A stretch of DNA of 64,000 bases from positions 45,689,340-45,753,339 of the forward strand of contig CM049322.1 in NCBI GenBank assembly GCA_026874595.1. Reading direction: 5' to 3'. This document shows, piece by piece, positions 13,167-23,587 of this stretch; within the stretch, counting starts at the first letter, position 1; every line of letters begins with the position of its first letter. A model generated the notes under the pieces. It was not told the DNA's origin, made no database searches, and saw nothing but the letters and a program-made list of their open reading frames with translations. The stretch is from Sipunculus nudus. Its lineage: Eukaryota > Annelida > Sipuncula > Golfingiida > Sipunculidae. The position numbers and the translations under genes are program-made.

Positions 13167-13417
13167 TTATACTCCTCCTGAAAATATAGGTTTATACTCA
13201 CTGACTGTGGCTGCGTTTGGAAACTGGAATTCATTGGAGAGATGACAAAGGAACTTCAGAGCAGTTTTCGTCCACGCTTTAGTAGAAGGAGAAACCACAG
13301 GAGCACGACTCCACAGTGTAACCCGAGGATTTTCACAGACATTTTTAGGCGGGCCGTTACAATACCAGATAATTTTATAGTTGTTGTAGTCTGTGTCGAA
13401 AATGATAGCATGCGTAA
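13167..13417 (-). CDS. Gene C terminal exon (TDY and Arg motifs)
   Basis: The acceptor is a long T-rich tract ending CAG at 13,418. The exon encodes 82 residues plus a split Val, including DTDYNNYKIIWYC and WSRAPVVS, and ends GGV-stop. Confidence 0.85.
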
Positions 13418-15578
13418 CTGAAAAAAAAAGAAAAAAGTTTAGTCTCATCTATCGAGTGACGAAAAAAAAACTTTGATAATTTTACAAGGTGAAATCCAGA
13501 ATTTACTTTTTGTAAAATGTTTTATCCTTTAAGACTAAGATTTTTTTTTAGATTTTCCTTAGAATTGAAATAAAATATTATAAAGCCATAATTATTTTTC
13601 CTTTTTACTTAGCAATATTTCCAGGTGGTTTTATCCAAAATGTTCCATTTCGCATTTTCAATTATATAAATTCTTTGTATTTTTTTTCTGATTCGCCCAA
13701 CTGTCAATTTGCGATACAGATATTATCACTAAAGCTGTCTTATATAAAAATCAGCAACTTTTACATAATGTAGAAGTTCATCTCTCGAGACTTATTCTGC
13801 CTGAATCGACCTGAATAAATCTCGTAAATCACCTTTTCAACTTTAGGCAATAATGGATAAAAGGCTTACTGAGTTACTAGTCAAGAATATTCAGTGGCGA
13901 CCGAGTTCAAAGGGACCAAGTGGTAAAGGTATTGACGCATTGACAAGGACTTTGTTTTCGGGGGGACGGGGAACATGCACCCCCCCCCCCCCTTCACTGT
14001 TTAGGGATGTGGACAAAACAATCCCTTGTTCCCCTCAGTTTTTAAGGCGATCAAACACGATTTATTATTTTTTTTTTTTTCAATTTCGAGACTGTTCCCT
14101 CAATCAGTTAATAGTTTCGTCATCGTTTTCTCTTTTTTTACTTTCCCTAAGATACTAAGTACTGAACTGAACGGACTGAAAGGAAATTTCTATTTGCCAG
14201 CGGTATGCTAATATTTTCAACATGCGACCTGTGACATCCGAGTTGTAGTGTGTACACTAAGACCACCAGGGGCGGTTTCGAGAAAATGTTTTCAAAAAGG
14301 GGGCGAGAATCTATCTGAGGAGATATATTGGTGCCAATTTGACGTGTATCTGAAATGTTTATAAAGCTTATATTTTTTACCATGCTCAAATTCTCAAATA
14401 ATATAAGAAGGATGATACCGTTGTCATTGTTTTTATCTCGGATCGTTTTCCCTGTTGTCTCCCAGATGTCCATGGTGGCAGGACCTAGTTGGCGACACTC
14501 TTGGCCTTCGCTGAAAGAATAACATGATGCATACTGTAGTTAGCATACTTGCTAAGCTAATTTTTTCGAGACTTATACTTTTTAATTGTTTCGAGAGGGT
14601 TTCATTTTCGAGAACTCATTATGCACATTATGCAACGACACATATTCCATTACCATACTCTTCATCTAATATTGGTGGTTTTTCAATTAATCGATTATAT
14701 CGACGATTGGTGGTCGTTTACATTCATAAGCGATTAAATCGATTAATTTTTAGCATAAGCGATCACAGAAGATTAATGTATGCAGATCGAAAAAGTTATG
14801 TAATCCTAATGAATATGCTGATTCAATCAGAGAATATTGATTCTGTCAAGAAAAACGTTCTTACAGCGAACAGCATTATAGTTTACCCTATTGCAACGTT
14901 TGTGTATCAGCGACCAGGCCTTGATGCATGATGTACGGTAACACTAAATTTACTCGGTCAATATTTTAGGTCAAATACAAAACAGCAGATTTCACGGTAA
15001 ATATAGAATATACATTAAATTGCAACCGTTTCCTAAAAGTTAGAACCAATAAAATAACTGGCGTACAACTGTTCGTGGTCCCACGTGTAACTCTTACAAT
15101 GAGAAAAGGGTTCTAGGAGAAACCATAGTTCTAGATCGAACCATTTCTTTCCTTATAAGAATCACAAAGAACCTCTTTGTTTTTCTTTGAACATACAGCC
15201 ATGTTATACTCTCTTATGCCTGGCGCATGCTTTCTTGTTAAGACGGCGTATATACTGTATATGTGTTACATTTGTTTCGTCGGATTTGATTGGCAGTTGC
15301 GATTTCGGCCGGGAACAGGCTTGTTCATTAGTCATGATATAGACGGCTGAACGGCTCGAAGAGTTAAGGTCTCTGAATGTGTAGCAGCAAGAGGCTTGAT
15401 TGTATGAATAGGGAGAGGATATGAATTCTGAAACATAATAAAACACTCACGCTATATAATAAGTGATGTACCTGGCGCCGTTTACTTTTTCGATGTCAAC
15501 CGTTATCCCCAGGAGATTTCTGTCGGGGCTTCGACCGTCTGGGAGATACATAACTCTCAGATACCAACGACCCAAAAC
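13167..15578 (-). CDS. Lipocalin, gene C (three 3' coding exons; 5' end uncertain)
   Basis: Reconstructed exons are 15,578-15,451, 14,510-14,419 and 13,417-13,167 (stop TAA). Phases agree at both junctions (2 then 1), matching gene B exons 2 to 4. The first opens with VLGRWYLRV, the lipocalin G-x-W motif. The second carries a single Cys (GQEC). The last carries FDTDYNNYKIIWYC, a textbook TDY second motif, and TLWSR, the third-motif arginine. The last exon also has three Cys, two of them eight apart. These exons give 156 residues plus an N-terminus, in the normal lipocalin range. The donor at 14,418 (GTATCA) is weak but gives the right phase. The signal-peptide exon was not firmly found; candidates are a 35-nt exon at 15,888-15,854 and a segment ending at 18,213. 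Lipocalin family membership is the firmest functional call in the window; the ligand is unknown. Confidence 0.82.
14419..14510 (-). CDS. Gene C middle exon
   Basis: Acceptor ATTCTTTCAG, then C GAA GGC CAA GAG TGT. Thirty full codons ending RDKNNDN, phase 1 at a GTATCA donor. It aligns in position and Cys content with gene B exon 3. Confidence 0.7.
14685..14772 (+). repeat. AATCGATTAA-type repeat block, copy 1
   Basis: Contains caattaatcgatt, gattggtggt, gcgattaaatcgatta and agcataagcgat in order. The reverse complement of 37,561-37,650 has the same motifs in the same order. A dispersed repeat fragment inside a gene C intron. Confidence 0.75.
15451..15578 (-). CDS. Gene C GxW exon
   Basis: Acceptor CTTTTTTTCTTAG, then GTT TTG GGT CGT TGG TAT. 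Ends in phase 2 at AGC|GTGAGT. A second possible donor at GCC AG|GTACAT would drop eight codons, but the length and end match gene B exon 2 better with GTGAGT. Confidence 0.78.
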
Positions 15579-15853
15579 CTAAGAAAAAAAGATACAGAAA
15601 ACCTTCGCTATTACGAACAACTAATTCTAGGCTCATAAAGCTTTCGCTATTTCTGTTTAAATCTTTTGGGAAATAGAAGAGTGCATGTTTGAAATCGGAA
15701 ACCTATCCCACTCCTCATAATGGCCTACATTAACGAAACGTGTCAACAACAAGTGAAGGGTTGAATCTCCCATTATACTCTACCCTCTTGGAGCACTTTC
15801 CCTCCGCCTGATTAAATAGAAAAACAAGTAGACAAAAAGAAAATTAACCTTAC

Positions 15854-15888
15854 GTTTGCCCACTTCGGAACATAAGCTATGTTCTGGT
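15854..15888 (-). CDS. Candidate 35-nt micro-exon of gene C
   Basis: Between TTGTCTTTGAG and GTAAGG the sequence reads, in phase 1 to 0, DQNIAYVPKWAN. Joined to the next exon it gives AYVPKWAN-VLGRWY, resembling the stretch that precedes G-x-W in lipocalins. The acceptor ends in GAG and is weak, so this is only a suggestion. Confidence 0.3.
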
Positions 15889-15958
15889 CTCAAAGACAAC
15901 AAGTTCATGATATCGTAAGAGAACAAAAAACTAAAAACAAAATATCCAGTTAAAAAAA

Positions 15959-15959
<1 letters not shown>

Positions 15960-15999
<40 letters not shown>
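15960..15999. repeat. (TA)n microsatellite
   Basis: About 19 TA units following a poly-A run. Confidence 0.95.
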
Positions 16000-16000
<1 letters not shown>

Positions 16001-18212
16001 CATCAGTTCGGCATATTTTTTATAATATATTTCACGTTTATTTTCATAATTAATTCAATAATCAGTAGTACTGTAAAGAAGATAAAATAGATTATGGTGA
16101 TTGCAAAAGATAAAACACATCACGTTAGCCCCCGAAATAATGGACTACCGGGTTCTTTTTAACGGCAGACCAAACCGGTTGAAACTCATACATACGCTCC
16201 CAAAGATGAAAAAGACGTGAGTTAACAAAACAAATAATATATTATAACTAAAATTCACTTACGATGATCTCAAGCGTCCACATAAAACATACAAAATCAC
16301 TAAATCCTTTATCTACAATGCACAGGGTAGTTCTCTTTGTTTACATGACTCCTGATTACATGGCTATCCCGCCAATGGGACATCTAAATGGCCCCTCGCC
16401 ACGTCCTCTCGCTCTTGTGTATGTACACAAGGATCCAACAATCAATATTCCCTCGCTCGAGTACACGACTTTTGACTGATGGGCGCACAGCCCATTCTAT
16501 ATCAACTTGATTAATCACAGCTGATGTCTCCTTGGTTCATCAAGCACTAGGTAACTGAATATGTCTCGACACAATTATATTTAGTACCTCTCTCGTTTCG
16601 TGTATAAATAATGTCCTTGGCCTGTTACTTGATGCTCTAACAACTTATATAAATCGCCAGATTACCAGTCCATCGCTAATCCTGATAACCACTCTGAAAT
16701 ACGATACAGAGGTATCAGACACTGACGATTTACGCTTACAGACATTGTTACTCAGCTTCCCGGAGTATAATGAACGCAGGCCTGCCACTAGACTGCAGAC
16801 AATCGTCAGACTACACCTAACTGGCTTGCCGAACAGGCAAATGTGGCGATTTTCTTCTCAACCCCGGCTTGTACGTGTTGCTGACGTAACCAGTCCTGAT
16901 CGTCTTCTGGTCAATCATTTAACTCTCCTGTGCCGATCGCATTAATTACATGAATATTAAAACAGACAAGCCTCCCAAGATCAAAACCTGAGAAAAAGCA
17001 AATAAGCAGGTGTTTGGCCTACAGTGAACATCGTTACTATATAGTAACCGTCTAGACAGAAGACGACTTTATTGACTGTATTGAAATGAACATCAAATGA
17101 AACACCTCTGCTCTCTAACCTTTAAGTTCTCACGGGAACAACTTAAAATGACATCCCAAATCATGTACAATAACTTATAAAAGAAAAATAATATGGATAT
17201 ACTCCCTACTTGAACATTCAATAATATAAGTCACAGTTTTCTAATGACACCCTTTAAGTTGTGATAAAAAAGCTTGACAGGTAAATAAAAAAAACAAATT
17301 ATACCTAGCATGATCCTGCGATTCAGAGCTGGTTTGGATTATAAATACATACGCATAGAAATCAATATAATTAACTGGTGAAAAATAACAAATAAAAAAA
17401 ATGTCTGAATCAAAATAATATATAAATAAAAAGAATGTCTTTATCTCGCGTTATCAGTTTAATTGATCCTCATTCACTTTATTCTGATAATAACAAGGAG
17501 AAAGATGCACGAAATCTCTTAAATATTCATATTCCATTCGCAACAGCTAGTCCGTGTCACAATTTACTTGAACGAGCCCCTCCTCACGGGAAACTTTATT
17601 TCAGAGAATGAACATTAACTGGCGTTGATCATCATTAAAACTATTTTACTGATAACAAGCAGCCACCGTTAACACTTAATTAAAATTAAGTTAATATGGA
17701 TAAAGTATCTTACCCCCATCGTGTCATGGGTATTGAAGTACGGGATAAATTTCGTGTTGCAAACATCCGCTATAATAGAAATGTTCCATCAGACAAAATA
17801 TAATAATTTCAATTACAATTATATCACACATATACAAAAGTCACTGTTTTAAGTAACTTTCTTTGCTTCCGAACCGTCATGAGTTATTTTTTTTTTTTTT
17901 TTATATTACAGCTGAATAGTATGGTCACTTTTACTGACAGAAGGATAAAATAGGTGTTAAATTGATCAACATGGAGAGATACTGTAAACCAGTCAGTGTT
18001 CGATCAGGTTACAGGGATGAAACATGAATGTACTCTGAGGATCTGAGGACAGCGTATACCTGAAAATTTATCCAGGTAAAGAGTTCGTTGATAAGGGAAC
18101 TCAAATCTACATAATTTTAAGGGGGATGTCAATTTTAGACCACGCAAAATCTTCTGATAATAGTAGAAATACAGTCCGAGTGGGAATGAACAAGGAAATG
18201 CAATCAACTTAC

Positions 18213-18453
18213 CGTTTGGTACCTGATTTTCCAGACAGCCTGTGTGATCAAAACAGAAACAGTTACAAAACAAGCACATGTTGATATCCTTGGTCACAAC
18301 ATCTTGAAATCGCATTATTATAGTTAATACAACTGAATTATTAAGAAACGAGTATAAGGCGACCCTCAGCGACCAGCAGGATAAACTATTTGTTCCCAAT
18401 CTAACGATAGATATTCGCGAAGTAAGCTTTTGCATGAACATAGAACCGAACAA
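18213..18453 (-). other. Candidate 5' exon region of gene C
   Basis: A minus-strand open frame ends at ACG|GTAAGT (18,213) in phase 1, reading HTGCLENQVPN just before the donor. That would join in phase to the 35-nt candidate exon and looks like a lipocalin N-terminus. The upstream residues (MCLFCNCFCF) are Cys-rich and not a typical signal peptide. Low confidence. Confidence 0.25.
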
Positions 18454-18489
18454 AGTGATTTTTAATGAGACATAATCAACTGGTGTTCA

Positions 18490-18985
18490 GGTCTCTTATG
18501 GGGCTTTCACACATTCACGGGTAACAAAACGGACCATCCCGAACTTTAATCCGCAGTGTTCCGGGGACGGCAGCGCTATTTCGTTTATGGGTCTTTCACA
18601 CATTCACGGAGAGCAAGACGGATCATCCCGGAGCATGGTTGGAAGATGCCGGTCTCAATACCGAGCTCCAGGTTGCTACCTGGAGACTCCCGGATGTATG
18701 CGGTGGCTACACGGAGGTACACGGTGCCAACAAGGAGTAATAAGGACCATTTTTAATCCGTGTACTCCTGGACGAAAATTGCGCAGGTTTAATTTTTTTT
18801 TTATTCTCTGAACATGCCGGTGCACCAAGGATCACCCCGGATGCCTACACGGATGATGCCGGAGTTAACACGGATGATGCCGGAGTTAACACGGATGATG
18901 CCAGAGTTAACACGGATGAACCCGGAACGATGATCCGGGATGATCCGTGATGCTCTCCGTGAATTGTTAAAGGGGCTTTACCGGG
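18490..18985. mobile_element. Possible GC-rich MITE with inverted ends and internal 21-bp repeats
   Basis: The left end reads ggggctttcacacattcacgg. The reverse complement of the right end (about 18,958-18,985) reads gccccttt-aacaattcacgg. A second partial left-end motif starts at about 18,590. Inside, 18,846-18,915 holds a 21-bp tandem repeat (acacggatgatgccggagtta) in three to four copies. GC content stands out from the AT-rich surroundings. No target duplication could be fixed. Confidence 0.45.
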
Positions 18986-19337
18986 TATATTCGGCAATGC
19001 GGCATGTTTCGAGGTTGTCGTCACCGCCGTGCAAGGGGCCGTCGGCGAGAAGATCCGAGGGGCTATTTTTAAAACACTCCCATTCTTCGGCCCATAAGTA
19101 TTCATGATAAACAAATATCGCGACGACGCTAATCCAAGGGATATGAGCAGATTATCAATGTGGTTCTTAATGTGGTGTTGATTGTTTCCAACTATGTCTC
19201 CCCCCAAAAATAAATATGTGCATCAGCAAAGATAAATATTTAATTTTTTCAGTTAAGTATAAATCAAGGTGGCAAGATTGTAGAACACTTTAGAGTGAAC
19301 GCTAGGGGCCCTAATAGCCATGTTGGAGGGACTGGGA

Positions 19338-19494
19338 CTTCGACCACCCCCCCCCCCCCCCAAATACATAAACAAAGGCCCTGGTAAAAGGGTATTCCAC
19401 ATTTATCCCCCCCCCCCCCCTTTGCCTCATTTGAGTGTTACAATAATAGAAATGTTATCAGTGGCGGTGGGGGGGGGGGGGGGGGGGGGAATGG
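19338..19494. repeat. Poly-C, poly-C, poly-G cluster
   Basis: Two C runs (about 19,346-19,361 and 19,408-19,420) are followed by a G run of more than 20 (about 19,469-19,489) within 150 bp. The complementary homopolymers could pair. The open frame across them (proline and glycine runs) is an artefact. Confidence 0.9.
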
Positions 19495-20571
19495 AGTGTT
19501 TCCAAGAAATCGCGGTTGTCGAGTGTAGGGGTGTCTCCCTACCGCGGTTTAGGAAATTGTGGTATGTTTAATCAAAAGTGAATATATTGAATATTGAAGC
19601 TATTTGAGAATACAATGATAAAATAATAATAAAATAATATAATTAAAAATGCTTTTCTTAAAATTCCGATCTATAAGATCAAATGTAAAAAAAAATCATT
19701 TAATAAGCGAAAAGTTGGAGAGGAACATAACATGGTATGTCCCAACTGGTTGAAAATGTAGGCGGGGTGGGGGGGGGGGGACTTGCCCCCACCCAATGGA
19801 GCCCAATTGAACGCAATGTGAACATTATGGGGACCCGAAGTATATGACAAATTTGCCCTGCACAAAGTACAACGAGTCTAACAGAGTGTTTATGCTGACC
19901 ATTCATCGGAAAGGTTAGCCCTCATATATCCGGCGTAAGTAACCAATATTCTGGCAGGGATATATTGATGGATACCTGTGGCATAGAAAATTTTAAGAAA
20001 GCGCGAGAACGTTGATTTTGTACCGCAATATCATTCGTGTAAAATCAAATATTGTGTGTATGACAGAGAAGCTTATGCATTCGGGGACAGAAAATGTTTA
20101 TGTATTCGAAAGACCAAGAACTAAAATTAATGCTTTAGTATTTAAATCGTACTCACGTTAAAACTTTAGCTTCCCCGGGGCTGACAGTTCTTCCTGATAT
20201 TGAAACAATCACCAGCGGGCGCGCATGATACATCATTCTCCATACTGAAGCTTTATTATGCATATCAAGAAAAAGACAACTGATCTGGACCCTGCGTTCG
20301 AGGCTGATGATGAGTATGATTTTTTATTTGGTGATCACAAGGAAAACCCCACCAGAATTTTTTATACCGCTCCAGATGAAGACCTGTCTGATTCGATTGT
20401 TTAAGGGACATAATGACGTTAAAGTTATATGTTTTGCGACAATATGGAAGAAAATATGATTATATAGTTATATCTGACACTTAATGGCTGGATATTATAG
20501 TGTTATTGGCCAGCGATTTATCTCTAGTACCCAACACCTTCCATTTGGGCTTTCTCACAGCGAAAAGCAGC

Positions 20572-20860
20572 GAAATGGAGAGAGAGAGAGAAAGAGAGAT
20601 TGAAAAGAGAAAGAGACAGAAAGAGAAAAGAGAAAGAGAAAGAGAGAGAGAGAAAGTGAGAGAAAGTGAGAGAGAGAGAGAGAGAAAGAGTGTGTGAGAG
20701 AGAGAAAGAGAGAGAGAAAAAGAGAGTGAGGAGAGAAAGAGAGAGAGAGCGAAAGTGAGAGAGAGAGAAAAAAGAGAGTGAGGAGAGAAAGAGAGAGGGA
20801 GCGAAAGTGAGAGAGAGAAAAAAAAAGAGAATGAGAGAGAGCGAGAGAGAGCTAGCTTAC
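20572..20860. repeat. Purine-rich (GA)n tract, about 290 bp
   Basis: Almost uninterrupted GA, GAAA and GAGTG units with all purines on the plus strand. It produces spurious ORFs of Ser/Leu on the minus strand and Arg/Glu on the plus strand. Confidence 0.95.
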
Positions 20861-21589
20861 GGAAGCTAGTTAACAATTAACGTGAAAATTATAATACATT
20901 TTGCCCTTATGTGTCATGAGAAAGCCATGATGACCCCACGTGCATAAAAAAATAGTCCTGAATAAAGTAAAGAAATGTCAAGAGAACGTGTCTATTGGCT
21001 ATGCACCCAACTTTTGCTCTGTGGTATAAGTTACAGACAATGTGTAAATCGGTCAATTGTAATCAACTTACTGAAAATTTCAGTCACTTTAAAATTTGAC
21101 TGATTCAACTCATTGACTGTATCAGATATACCAAGAGCCACAACTGAGTCCGTGAAAATTTTGACCGGATTTCATGTATAGGGATGCGATTTGTGTGATG
21201 CGTGTTTGTAGCAGGTCGAAGTGAGGTACCTCCAGCTCTCTGACGTTTATTCGACAGACTACATTATCACTGGGTGTTAGTAGGTTAATCTACTTATAAT
21301 GAATAATCGGTTTGTATACATGTAAATTTATATGGTATATCCTACAGACAGACGTACAGAACTGTACCGTCTGCTACGCCTCACCTGTAAATGTTGATAA
21401 TATATTAAGTGATCGCCCTATAATGAATGACCAGGCGACCCTAAAAGCGCGAGTAAAACTGATAACTGAGGTGCCCTCTGTATAAATGTATGTATAAAGA
21501 AATAATAAGTGGTGTCAATTATCTGCAAGGGTGGGGGAAGGGGATGACTCGCAGACGTCACAGGGTATCCAAATTTGGGATCTTTTATA

Positions 21590-21667
21590 ATAACACACAA
21601 ACACACACAAACACACACACATATATATATATATATATCTTTTATAATAACACACAAACACACACAA

Positions 21668-21705
<38 letters not shown>

Positions 21706-21706
21706 G
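21590..21706. repeat. Duplicated (ACACAA)/(TA) block
   Basis: The unit cttttataataacacacaaacacacacaaacac followed by (TA)n occurs twice in tandem with a period of about 60 bp. Confidence 0.9.
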
Positions 21707-22189
21707 GTTTTAAAAGTTAGGTATTTTTTGAGTATATGGTAATCCTAAAGTAAACCAGTTTGAGATCTAAAATATTTCATAGTAAATCAAAGTCTAAAAT
21801 TTTAATAATTAACATATTTCATTTCCAATATATAGATATTATTCTCTGGATATCAAGGGGGGGTTATATTGACCATCCCCCTTGCCAAAATTGTATACCT
21901 CCGTCCCCTTCTTTAAAGACCCCCTGGAAATGATTAAAAAATGCCTGACCACATGCAGTTTATAAGTGGCAGGGAGGCTCACGAAGAGAGAGAGAGGGGG
22001 GGGGAGAGGACATTACAGTTATATACTGAAGAACCAGATGCGTGAAAATAGGCAGCCAGCGACAGTATGTATTCTGGAAAAACTAGGAGAAAAATAAGCA
22101 AAGGCGGGATACCATACGTTGATAGACACGTACTATCGTATGACGCTGACTGGTAGACGTAGTTGACGGACGGCATACACAGGGTATCT

Positions 22190-22359
22190 CTAGAGGAGTG
22201 ACGTAGCTGTGGCCAGCTCCGCATCTTTCATGGTCATTGTACGACTCACAATATCAACCTGAGGCCGTGAGCAAACCCCGTCCTTCATGTACGCTGACGG
22301 GCAGAAGTAGGCCACCCAGAATGTGTTGAAACTACCCCCAGGAGTGTACACGGTGCCAA
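22190..22359 (-). CDS. Gene B exon 4 (C-terminal lipocalin strands and helix)
   Basis: Acceptor TTTATTTGCAG at 22,360. Reads VGTVYTPGGSFNTFWVAYFC, then a loop to VC, then SRPQVDIVSRTM and a helix-like tail DAELATATSLL-stop. Matches the end of the lipocalin fold, where a helix follows the barrel. Confidence 0.85.
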
Positions 22360-22987
22360 CTGCAAATAAACCAACATTTTTTTCGATTTTCAATTACTGT
22401 TTAGTTTAATATCGCAGGCTCTAATACAAGTCTAGGGTGGACGTATGTTGAGCTATAAGATAATGGGCGTTACTTACCGTGTTTTGTCTTGAAATGCAGT
22501 TCTCGGGCTTATATATATATCATTTTGTTCAGACGATTTTATTAAATTTGAAACTTGATTATTAAACAGATCAAACCTGTATTAGATATTAAGGTTTTAG
22601 CAGAAACGGGTGTTCGACCACAATATATGACACTTTCATCAATCTTAGGCCAATTGAAACAAACAAATGGAATAAAGGTTCATCACGAATGTTTTTTGCA
22701 TATCGGACGAAAATAAAATTCATGGAAAAAGCACAAGAGTTTAAATTACAGAGGGCGAATGACTCAAAACAAGAGGGACAGCTTTACATTTGTACACTAA
22801 GGCCAATAACGGTAGGGTTCTCAGGCACCGCGTGCGTCAATTTGTACCCCTATATCAAAAATATTTATTTGAATTCTCATCAGAAACTTTCCAATAAGGA
22901 GCTTTAGCTGCTCTGGCATGTCTTTTAAGAAGATGAAATAATACAACTTAAATAAGATTTCCTTTGTTATGTTGAGCTTTTACATTG

Positions 22988-23053
<66 letters not shown>

Positions 23054-23537
23054 ATGTATATATATAAGCATATATGTATACATACATATTTTGAATATAA
23101 AGTAATACAACTTAAATAAGACTTCCTTTGTTATGAAAAGCCTTTACATGTTTAGCAAAACGATTCAGTGTTTATCATTCTCTTCCATGATCATATGACA
23201 TTTTTATCGAGACATGCACGAAAAGGTAAAAAAAAAACGCCCTCAATCATTGATTTCTGACAAAATGTGTCTGTGAACCAAACTTTTTTTTTTATTTTGG
23301 CCTTACAGGTGATCACATGAATGCATGCACCGTAACGGCTAAGCGACTTGTAGCTCTTAATATCAAGCCTGTGTTGTTCTTCACGGGCGGGTGAAGACCA
23401 CTCGCAATCACATTCGGTTAATCAGGGAAAATATATTTTCGGAATGTCGTATTTCTACTTTTCATTCAAAATATGTACGATCGTTTCCTCAATTTTGATT
23501 CCTTAAATGAGCTATGGTAAGATATGGAAATTCGAGG

Positions 23538-23587
<50 letters not shown>

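Larger units (their letters stand above)
18986..22189. other. Intergenic between genes C and B
   Basis: Apart from the homopolymer cluster, GA tract and TA blocks, nothing recognisable was seen. The last part before 22,190 should hold the 3' UTR of gene B. Confidence 0.5.

Noticed and set aside
14524..14931. 135-codon plus-strand ORF
   Set aside because: Spans a dispersed repeat block and a gene C intron; no start context or family similarity.
15204..15446. 80-codon minus-strand ORF with TTTCAG acceptor inside gene C
   Set aside because: It follows the exon donor by only 23 nt and its frame cannot be joined to the GxW exon without a stop, so it is treated as intron.
20481..20876. 131-codon Ser/Leu-rich open frame
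   Set aside because: It is the complement of a GA-repeat tract; no start context, splice sites or composition beyond the repeat.
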